From: Spirochaetales bacterium
GTDB taxonomy: Bacteria; Spirochaetota; Spirochaetia; DSM-27196; SLST01
NCBI GenBank assembly: GCA_028284845.1
Contig: JANQQY010000066.1
Coordinates: 1-13,361, forward strand
Reading direction: 5' to 3'
DNA: 13,361 nt
A program made the translations under genes and the position numbers. Under the pieces are notes generated by a model. The model ran no database searches. It was not told the origin of the DNA and was given only the letters and a program-made list of their open reading frames with translations. Of this stretch, positions 5,937-12,431 are shown piece by piece (within the stretch, counting starts at the first letter, position 1; each line of letters begins with the position of its first letter).

Positions 5937-7034
5937 ATGCACGAGTATTCCGTGAACAACGAATCCCTTGTTGACGAAACCACCATAACTCGCGACGCCG
6001 CTCGAATGAGGGCCTTCCCAAAGGTTGAGCTTCATCGCCATCTGGAAGGAACGTTCCATGTGCCGACGCTCCACACCATGGCATTGCGAAACGGCCTTGA
6101 CGTCCCCAAGGACTTGGATTCGTTTGCCGCGTCGGTCCAATTTCCATCGGACTCAGAGCCCGACTTCCTGAAGTTTCTATCCCTCTTCCGCAACGACTGG
6201 TACCGAAGCCTGGACGACGTGAGCTTGATCGTCTCAAACTCGGTCGCCTCCGCGGCTGACGACGGAATCGTCTACCTGGAGCTGCGATTCAGCCCTGAGC
6301 ATTTTGCCGCGGTGAACGACTTTGATCGTGCGACGGTCATCCGGACCGTGCTGGATGCGGTCGACGAGGGCGCATCGAAGGGCGGCTTCCGGGCACGAAG
6401 CCTGATCACCTTCAATCGAAGCAAGCAGAGCGCGGAAGAGATGATCGATCTCTACCGCATTGTCGACGCCGCGTCCGATGAACGGGTCGTGGGTGTCGAC
6501 CTCGCGGGAGACGAATTGAACTTCCCGCCGGAGCTCTTCCGCCCCTTCTTTGATCTGGTTCAATCCGAAGGAAGGTACAGGTCGACGATCCACGCCGGAG
6601 AGGTGACTGGGCCTGAGCAGATCTGGGAGGCGGTGGACCGACTTGGTGCATCTCGAATTGGCCACGGGGTCGCGTCGCTCCAAGATTCAAAGCTCCAAGA
6701 GCATCTACGCGAGAAAAAGGTCGCACTCGAGCTCTGCATCACGTCGAACTATCAGACCGGATCGTGGGTCGATCAGGAATCACATCCCTTTGGCAGGCTG
6801 CTGGAGGCGGGTGTTCCGGTGACGCTAAACTCGGACGATCCAACGATCCAGAACTCTACCCTGACCGACGACTACGTGAAGGCCGCTCGGTTCTTTGAGC
6901 TATCAATCGACGACTTTGAGCAGATCAACAGATTGGCTATTGAGAGTTCATTCCTTCCAGACAATGAGAAGGTCTCGCTGCTCGAGGAGTTCGGCGAGCG
7001 CCTCCGCACGTTTCGCGACGAGCAGAAGACGTAA
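5937..7034 (+). CDS. add: Adenosine deaminase
   Basis: Predicted to convert adenosine or deoxyadenosine to inosine or deoxyinosine in purine salvage. The 365 residues carry the full family set: H33 and H35 (FPKVELHRHLEG), LELRFSP (114-120), DLAGDELNFP (188-197), H219 and E222 (TIHAGE), H243 (RIGHGV), TSNYQTG (269-275) and D300-D301 (LNSDDP). The AGDEL and TSN-QTG segments match E. coli Add better than the neighbouring gene does. The first motif has Glu where classical Add has Asp (HLDG), so adenine or aminodeoxyfutalosine as substrate is not fully excluded. ATG 5937 gives a 23-residue extension before the usual start; ATG 6006 (MRAFPKVELH) is a real alternative, and neither has a clear Shine-Dalgarno. 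It points against the predicted replication direction. Confidence 0.87.
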   Translation: MHEYSVNNESLVDETTITRDAARMRAFPKVELHRHLEGTFHVPTLHTMALRNGLDVPKDLDSFAASVQFPSDSEPDFLKFLSLFRNDWYRSLDDVSLIVSNSVASAADDGIVYLELRFSPEHFAAVNDFDRATVIRTVLDAVDEGASKGGFRARSLITFNRSKQSAEEMIDLYRIVDAASDERVVGVDLAGDELNFPPELFRPFFDLVQSEGRYRSTIHAGEVTGPEQIWEAVDRLGASRIGHGVASLQDSKLQEHLREKKVALELCITSNYQTGSWVDQESHPFGRLLEAGVPVTLNSDDPTIQNSTLTDDYVKAARFFELSIDDFEQINRLAIESSFLPDNEKVSLLEEFGERLRTFRDEQKT

Positions 7035-7060
7035 GCCCGATCTCCCCGTCGACCGCCCAA

Positions 7061-7654
7061 TCAATATCGCACGTTAATCTTTCCGCGAGAGATCTCTTCC
7101 ACCAAGCGTAAAAACTCGTCTCGTGACGCCAACGGAACGCTGACCTCAACGTCGATCTCCACGCCAAAAGTCTTCTGAACGATGACGACATCCTTGGCGA
7201 GGCAGAGCCGCTCGACCGCGTCGACGAGTTCGTACGAGACTCGCATCCTTCCTGTGATTCGAGGGACGAACTCACGCGTCTCACACGAGGTGACGACACT
7301 TTTTGCCGCGAGACTGTAGGCCTCGACGAGCCCCCCGGTCCCAAGCTTCGTCCCGCCAAAGTATCGAGTGACCGTCAGGAGGGCGTTCCGAATGCCCGAT
7401 CCGCGCAGCACGGCCATGACCGGGCGGCACGCGGTCCCGCGAGGCTCGCGATCGTCCGACATCCCGGCTCGTTCGCTCGCCTCATCTCCTATGAGGTAGG
7501 CATACACCACGTGGTTCGCCTCCGGGTGGTTGCTTCGGACTGCGTCGTGGCACGCGAGAGCCTGAGCTTCGGTTCCCACCGGTTCGATCCGGGCGACAAA
7601 GCGTGAGCGCTTGACGACGTGTTCGGACTCGCGGGGCGCGACAACGACGAGCAC
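7061..7654 (-). CDS. YigZ/IMPACT family protein
   Basis: The 197-residue protein matches the UPF0029/YigZ-IMPACT family: KRSRFVARI (15-23), SDDREPRGTACRP (66-78, compare SDDGEPSGTAGKP) and the signature TRYFGGTKLGTGGLVEAY (96-113). A C-terminal ferredoxin-like domain of about 60 residues follows. Eukaryotic IMPACT regulates the kinase Gcn2; bacterial members have suggested RNA or ribosome-linked roles but no settled function. The start is GTG 7654 with AGGGGG only three bases upstream, a tight but plausible spacing. It lies 43 bases after gyrA on the same strand, with parS in the gap, and may be read from the gyr operon. It is convergent with add, 26 bases apart, without a visible terminator. 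Confidence 0.9.
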   Translation of the reverse strand: MLVVVAPRESEHVVKRSRFVARIEPVGTEAQALACHDAVRSNHPEANHVVYAYLIGDEASERAGMSDDREPRGTACRPVMAVLRGSGIRNALLTVTRYFGGTKLGTGGLVEAYSLAAKSVVTSCETREFVPRITGRMRVSYELVDAVERLCLAKDVVIVQKTFGVEIDVEVSVPLASRDEFLRLVEEISRGKINVRY

Positions 7655-7671
7655 ATGCCCCCTATCGCCAG

Positions 7672-7687
7672 TGTTTCACGTGAAACA
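7672..7687. promoter_or_regulatory. parS centromere site
   Basis: TGTTTCACGTGAAACA is a perfect copy of the 16-bp bacterial parS consensus recognised by ParB/Spo0J. The palindrome extends four more bases on each side (CCAG and CTGG), giving 24 bp of perfect dyad symmetry at 7668-7691. It lies between gyrA and yigZ, about 4.5 kb from the predicted origin and 3.9 kb from parA. I saw no second copy in the window by eye. Confidence 0.96.
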
Positions 7688-7697
7688 CTGGGCCGAA

Positions 7698-10166
7698 TCA
7701 GGCATCTGACCCGCTGTCGTCGGATGGCTCGGCTTCGTCCTCTTCGTTTGCGCTTCGATCGACCCCAACGACGTAGTCTGGGCGATCAATGTCGACGACT
7801 TTCACACCGGTAGCCGATCGCGATTGGACCGGTATGGCGCCGGCGGCGAGTTTGATCGTCTGGCCCTGTGAAGTGATGATGATGAGCTCCGCCTCGTCGT
7901 GGACGTTGAGTAGATCGACGAGTTCTCCCGTCTTTTCGTTCACCCCGTACGCGATCTGACCACGGGTGCCGCGTCCGTGCGGACTAAACTCACTGTATTG
8001 GGTGCGCTTTCCGTAGCCGAACTCAGAGACGGTCAGCATCTGCTCTTCCTCAGAAACGACGACGCATCCGGCGAGCTCGTCGTCCTGGGCCAATTTGATT
8101 CCGGTTACGCCTCGGCTTGGACGACCCATGGCGCGAACTGTGTCCTCATGGAACCGCAGTCCCTTCCCCTTACGTGTAACGAGAAAGAGCTCATCCGATC
8201 CGGTTGTCAGGAGCGCTGTTGCCAGACGGTCTCCATCGTCCAATCGGATCGCGGCAATGCCACGAGTCTTCGCATTGGTGAATTGATCCGTGGTCACCTT
8301 CTTCACCACGCCCCGCATCGTCGCCATGAACAGGTGCCGCTCCGGCGAGAAGTCGGGGATGGAGACCACGGCAGTGATCTCTTCGTCCGCGGAGATCTGA
8401 AGCAAGGACCGAACATGCGTTCCTTTTGCGTAGCGGGAGGCCTCCGGAATCTCGTGGACCTTTAAGTAGAAGGCGCGGCCTGCGCTTGAGACGAAGAGAA
8501 GGTAGTCGTGCGTACTGCCAATAAAGATGTTCGCAATGAAGTCGTCGTCTTTCCTACTCCCGCTGCTTGTCGTTCCCTTTCCACCGCGACCCTGGATCTT
8601 GTAGGCGCTCCAGGGAACGCGCTTTGTGTAGCCGCGATGCGTGAAGACGACGACCATGTCTTCGCGCTGGATCAGATCCTCAATGTCGATCTTCTCCACT
8701 TCAGAGGGAACGATATCTGTTCGTCGCTCGTCTCCGAATCGCTCGGCGATTTCGGCGGTCTCCTCGCTGACGACGTTCAGGATCTTCTCCTCACTCGCAA
8801 GGAGCTCCTTCAGATCTGCGATGAGCTTGAGGACCTCCGCGAGTTCATCGAGGATCTTCTGCGTCTCGAGCGAGGTGAGCCTCTGCAGTCGCATGTTCAG
8901 GATCTCAGTCGCCTGAACCTCTGTGAACTCGAACTTGCGCATGAGCCCGGTTCTCGCGGCATCAACATTCGCAGACTCCTTGATCGTTTGGATCACCTCG
9001 TCGATGTTCTCGAGCGCGATCTTCAAGCCTTCAAGGATATGCGCACGCTTCTCGGCCTTGTCGAGATCGAACTTGGCGCGCCTGATCACCACCTCGCGCC
9101 GATGCGCGACAAAGTGGGTGATCATCTGTTTGATGTCCAGAACCTCCGGACGTCCGTCAACAAGGGCGAGGGCGTTCACATTGAAGTTCTGCTGAAGCTG
9201 GGTGTGGCTGAACAGATGATTGAGAATGATCTTGGGACTGGCGCTCTTCTTGAGCTCGATCACGATCCGCATTCCGTTGCGGTCGCTCTCGTCTCGAAGG
9301 TCGCTGATACCGTCGACTTTCCTGTCGCGTACGAGATCTGCTATCCGCATGATCAGCGTGGCCTTGTTCACCATGTAGGGAATCTCGTGGACGATGATGA
9401 CGTCCTTGCCGGACTTCGTTGATTCAATGCTGAACTTCGCCCGAACCGTGATCTTCCCGTGACCCGTCTCGTAGGCCTCTTTGATTCCCTGGAGGCCGTA
9501 GATGGTTCCGCCGGTTGGGAAGTCCGGCCCCGTGATGTGCTTCGAGATCTCCGCGATCGAGATCTCGGGATTCGAGATGTAGGCCGAGATAGCCGATGCT
9601 ACCTCGCGAAGGTTATGGGGCGGCATGTTCGTCGCCATTCCAACGGCGATGCCGCTCGCGCCCTCACAGAGGAGGTAGGGAAAGGCGGCCGGAAGGACCG
9701 TCGGCTCCTGCAAGGAATCGTCGTAGTTCGGAGCAAAATCGACGGTGTCTTTCTTGATGTCGCGAACCATCTCTTCGGCAATTCGCGCAAGCCGCGCCTC
9801 GGTGTAGCGCTGGGCCGCCGGCGGATCCCCGTCGACTGAACCGAAGTTGCCCTGGCCCTGGACCATCATGTATCGCATGCTGAACGGCTGCGCGAGTCTG
9901 ACCAAGGTGTCGTAAAGACTGGCGTCGCCGTGAGGGTGATAGCGGCCCATAACATCGCCCACGATGCGGGCGCTCTTCTTGGGCGCCTGATCGCTCCGGT
10001 AGCCCATGTCGTTCATGCCAAAGAGGATCCGTCGGTGGACCGGCTTGAGTCCGTCCCGTGCATCGGGGAGCGCCCGACTAACGATGACCGACATCGCATA
10101 GTTCAGGTAGCTCTCTTTGACTTCGTCTTCGATCGCAACAGGAATGACCCTGCTCTCATCAGACAT
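7698..10166 (-). CDS. gyrA: DNA gyrase subunit A
   Basis: GyrA breaks and rejoins DNA in the A2B2 gyrase that introduces negative supercoils. The 822-residue protein is full length. The catalytic tyrosine is Y121 (AAQRYTEAR). The quinolone region reads HPHGDASLYD (77-86). The C-terminal beta-pinwheel (about 500-800) has the gyrase-specific GyrA box QGRGGKG at 525-531, which marks gyrase rather than topoisomerase IV; the second position is Gly where E. coli has Arg. The tail from 807 is acidic (EEDEAEPSDD). A42 here is A82, matching the E. coli Ser83 position, so it has Ala there. GGAG lies seven bases before ATG 10166. It follows gyrB by 23 bases and is surely in the same operon. Confidence 0.98.
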   Translation of the reverse strand: MSDESRVIPVAIEDEVKESYLNYAMSVIVSRALPDARDGLKPVHRRILFGMNDMGYRSDQAPKKSARIVGDVMGRYHPHGDASLYDTLVRLAQPFSMRYMMVQGQGNFGSVDGDPPAAQRYTEARLARIAEEMVRDIKKDTVDFAPNYDDSLQEPTVLPAAFPYLLCEGASGIAVGMATNMPPHNLREVASAISAYISNPEISIAEISKHITGPDFPTGGTIYGLQGIKEAYETGHGKITVRAKFSIESTKSGKDVIIVHEIPYMVNKATLIMRIADLVRDRKVDGISDLRDESDRNGMRIVIELKKSASPKIILNHLFSHTQLQQNFNVNALALVDGRPEVLDIKQMITHFVAHRREVVIRRAKFDLDKAEKRAHILEGLKIALENIDEVIQTIKESANVDAARTGLMRKFEFTEVQATEILNMRLQRLTSLETQKILDELAEVLKLIADLKELLASEEKILNVVSEETAEIAERFGDERRTDIVPSEVEKIDIEDLIQREDMVVVFTHRGYTKRVPWSAYKIQGRGGKGTTSSGSRKDDDFIANIFIGSTHDYLLFVSSAGRAFYLKVHEIPEASRYAKGTHVRSLLQISADEEITAVVSIPDFSPERHLFMATMRGVVKKVTTDQFTNAKTRGIAAIRLDDGDRLATALLTTGSDELFLVTRKGKGLRFHEDTVRAMGRPSRGVTGIKLAQDDELAGCVVVSEEEQMLTVSEFGYGKRTQYSEFSPHGRGTRGQIAYGVNEKTGELVDLLNVHDEAELIIITSQGQTIKLAAGAIPVQSRSATGVKVVDIDRPDYVVGVDRSANEEDEAEPSDDSGSDA

Positions 10167-10189
10167 GGTGGTACTCCAGGTTTGGGATG

Positions 10190-12100
10190 CTAGATGTCGA
10201 GGTTCGAAACGGCGAGGGCGTTCTCTTCAATGAACTCGCGCCGTGGCGCGACATGTTCGCCCATCAGCGTCGTGAAGACGTCCTCCGCCTCCACCGCGTC
10301 CTCAAGCTGAATCTGCATGATCCGACGATTGTCCGGATTCATCGTTGTCTCCCAGAGCTGATCCGGGTTCATCTCGCCAAGACCCTTGTAGCGCTGAATC
10401 GTGAGCTTATCGCTCTCCACATTCATCTCTGAAATGACGCGCGCTCGATCCTCGTCGTTGAAGGCGTACTCGATCTTCTTGCCGTGAGCGACCTTGTAGA
10501 GCGGTGGCATCGCAATGTAGACGTAGCCTCCCTCAACGAGCTCACGCATGTATCGATAGAAGAAGGTGAGGAGCAGGGTGCGGATGTGAGAGCCGTCAAC
10601 ATCGGCGTCTGCCATGATGATGACCCGGTGGTAGCGAAGCTTGCTCACATCGAACTCGGTTCCGGCATTTGCACCAAGCGCGCTGATGATGGGCTGGAGC
10701 TTCTCGTTCGCAAGCACGCGATCGACCCGCGTCTTCTCAACGTTGAGCATCTTGCCCCAGAGCGGAAGTATCGCCTGGAAGGTCCGATCGCGACCCTGCT
10801 TCGCGCTCCCACCCGCCGAGTCGCCCTCAACAATGTAGAGCTCACACTTCCGCGGATCCTTCTCACTGCAATCGGCAAGCTTCCCAGGGAGGCCGGTCGA
10901 CTCGAGGAAGCTCTTTCGTCGCGTGAGGTCGCGGGCGCGTCGGGCCGCCTCCCGTGCCTTGGCAGCCATCACCGTCTTGTCGAGGATCGCAGCGACTTCC
11001 TTGGGATTGCGATCGAAGTAGGCGGTGAGCGCCTCATTCACCGTCGACTCGACGATTCCCTTCACTTCGGAATTACCAAGCTTGGATTTTGTCTGACCTT
11101 CGAATTGTGGCTCTGGAACCTTCACCGAAACGACCGCCGTAAGGCCTTCACGAACGTCATCGCCGGAGAGGTTCTCGTCGAGCTTCTTCGAGAACTTGGT
11201 GTTCTTCTTGAGGAATTCGTTGAGGGTCCGAGTCAACGCGCTCTTGAATCCAACGAGATGGGTGCCGCCCTCGCGGGTGTTGATGTTGTTCACAAAGCTG
11301 AACATCGACTCGGCATAACCCTCGTTGTACTCGAGCGCAACCTCAACCGCGACCCCTTCCCGCTCACCTTCGAAGTAGATGGGCTGCTTGTTGATCGTCG
11401 TCTTGTTCTTGTTGAGGTAGGTAACAAACTCCTGAACGCCACCGTCGAACTTGAAGTCATGGCGCTTGGGGGTAGGAAGCCGACGATCCTCGATCGAGAT
11501 CGCGATTCCCTTGTTGAGGAAGGCGAGCTCGCGAAGCCGGTTGGAGAGGGTGTCGTAGCTGAAGGTCGTCGTCTCAAAGATCTCAGCGTCTGCGAGGAAA
11601 CGAACGATGGTGCCGTGCGCATCCGTCGATCCGGTCTGCTCGACCGGACCGTCGGTCACGCCGCGATGATACTTCTGCTCGTGGACGACCCCGTCGACAT
11701 GAACCTGCACCTCGCACCATTCGCTGAGTGCGTTCACAACGGAGACACCAACGCCGTGAAGACCGCCGGAAACCTTGTAGGAGTTCTTGTCAAACTTGCC
11801 GCCGGCGTGGAGGCGGGTCATGACGAGTTCGAGGGCGCTGACATTTTCGCCGGCGTGTACCTGCACAGGAATGCCGCGGCCGTCGTCAGTGACGGTTATA
11901 ACATTGCCCTTTTCTATGACCACATCGATCGCCGAGCAGAAGCCGGCGAGCGCCTCGTCAATACTATTGTCCACGACTTCATACACCAGGTGATGAAGGC
12001 CGTCGGGACCGGTAGAACCGATGTACATCCCCGGTCGCTTGCGAACAGGGTCGAGGCCTTTGAGAACCTGAATGCTTTCAGCTGAATATCTATCTTCCAT
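10190..12100 (-). CDS. gyrB: DNA gyrase subunit B
   Basis: The ATPase half of gyrase, 636 residues from ATG 12100. The GHKL ATPase motifs are EVVDNSIDEALAG (41-53), TDDGRGIP (71-78) and GGLHGVGVSVVNALS (112-126). The TOPRIM domain has YIVEGDSAGGSAKQG (422-436, E425) and MADADVDGSHIRT (496-508, D498, D500, D502). The C-terminal tail has IQRYKGLGEMNPDQLW. There is no large insert as in E. coli GyrB, consistent with a non-proteobacterial form. W448 stands where E. coli has K447. Start codons at 12130 (GTG) and 12112 (ATG) are also in frame, but MEDRYSAESIQVLKGL fits the family, and the predicted promoter puts both upstream starts outside the message. Confidence 0.97.
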   Translation of the reverse strand: MEDRYSAESIQVLKGLDPVRKRPGMYIGSTGPDGLHHLVYEVVDNSIDEALAGFCSAIDVVIEKGNVITVTDDGRGIPVQVHAGENVSALELVMTRLHAGGKFDKNSYKVSGGLHGVGVSVVNALSEWCEVQVHVDGVVHEQKYHRGVTDGPVEQTGSTDAHGTIVRFLADAEIFETTTFSYDTLSNRLRELAFLNKGIAISIEDRRLPTPKRHDFKFDGGVQEFVTYLNKNKTTINKQPIYFEGEREGVAVEVALEYNEGYAESMFSFVNNINTREGGTHLVGFKSALTRTLNEFLKKNTKFSKKLDENLSGDDVREGLTAVVSVKVPEPQFEGQTKSKLGNSEVKGIVESTVNEALTAYFDRNPKEVAAILDKTVMAAKAREAARRARDLTRRKSFLESTGLPGKLADCSEKDPRKCELYIVEGDSAGGSAKQGRDRTFQAILPLWGKMLNVEKTRVDRVLANEKLQPIISALGANAGTEFDVSKLRYHRVIIMADADVDGSHIRTLLLTFFYRYMRELVEGGYVYIAMPPLYKVAHGKKIEYAFNDEDRARVISEMNVESDKLTIQRYKGLGEMNPDQLWETTMNPDNRRIMQIQLEDAVEAEDVFTTLMGEHVAPRREFIEENALAVSNLDI

Positions 12101-12113
12101 GAGCGGTCCCATT

Positions 12114-12143
12114 AATATACCCCGCGCCACGGACGCCGGTAAA
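12114..12143 (-). promoter_or_regulatory. Predicted gyrB-gyrA promoter
   Basis: On the minus strand, -35-like TTTACC (12138-12143, four of six) and -10 TATATT (12114-12119, five of six) are 18 bases apart. Transcription should begin near 12107, about seven bases before ATG 12100. It is the best candidate for the gyrBA operon. Confidence 0.5.
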
Positions 12144-12189
12144 GGAAGCGGGTCCTCTGAGGCGTCTTGTGAACTGCCTGTTTATTTCC

Positions 12190-12198
12190 TGTGGATAA
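12190..12198 (-). promoter_or_regulatory. DnaA box, perfect match
   Basis: TGTGGATAA on the plus strand is the complement of the consensus TTATCCACA. It is followed by AAATAG and preceded by TTTATTTCC, making it the most AT-rich spot of the gap. Confidence 0.85.
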
Positions 12199-12239
12199 AA
12201 TAGTGGGAAACTCACTCATCTCGCTGCCTGGCAGTGCTT

Positions 12240-12253
12240 TATCGGATCCGATA
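12240..12253. repeat. 14-bp perfect palindrome in the origin region
   Basis: TATCGGATCCGATA is self-complementary over 14 bases. It lies about 40 bases from the perfect DnaA box and 180 bases upstream of dnaA. It could be a binding site for a dimeric origin or promoter regulator, but I know of no matching site. Confidence 0.5.
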
Positions 12254-12404
12254 GTAACAGTGGTAGAACCGTCCCCGTGGTAGGCGGAGATGCCAATTTC
12301 CGCGACAAGATCGCCGATCCCTAGTGCCGGACGAACCGCTGTGTGATACCTTTAGGTCCGCCCATCGTAGCATATCACTCGGAGGCGACTCGGATGGTAG
12401 AAAA

Positions 12405-12424
12405 TGTGGAAATCCTGTGGGTAA
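12405..12424 (-). promoter_or_regulatory. Two imperfect DnaA boxes before dnaA
   Basis: TGTGGAAAT (12405-12413; complement ATTTCCACA) and TGTGGGTAA (12416-12424; complement TTACCCACA) each differ by one base from TTWTCCACA. They are in the same orientation, 11 bases apart, and end seven bases before the dnaA ATG, a position suited to autorepression of dnaA. Confidence 0.55.
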
Positions 12425-12431
12425 GTATGAA

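Larger units (their letters stand above)
12101..12431. other. oriC: Probable chromosomal origin region (oriC)
   Basis: This 331-base gap between divergent gyrB and dnaA holds no gene. It has one perfect DnaA box (12190-12198), two near matches just before dnaA (12405-12413, 12416-12424), a short AT-rich stretch around 12179-12206 next to the perfect box, and a 14-bp palindrome at 12240-12253. Genes on its left run mainly leftward and dnaA runs rightward, as expected if forks leave from here. DnaA boxes are few compared with E. coli, so the functional origin could extend further or lie near dnaN outside the window. Confidence 0.72.

Noticed and set aside
7668..7691. The palindrome as an intrinsic terminator after gyrA
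   Set aside because: It has no loop and no following T run on the minus strand, and its core is the exact parS consensus.
8508..9422. A 304-codon open frame on the plus strand antisense to gyrA
   Set aside because: Shadow of gyrA by the same reasoning; no motif, no Shine-Dalgarno and no promoter seen.
10484..12085. A 533-codon open frame on the plus strand antisense to gyrB
   Set aside because: It mirrors gyrB along almost its full length, its product resembles no known family, and long antisense frames are common in GC-rich, codon-biased genes. gyrB is certain.
12101..12130. Upstream gyrB starts at GTG 12130 or ATG 12112
   Set aside because: The added residues MARGILMGPL do not fit the family N-terminus and overlap the predicted -10 box TATATT.
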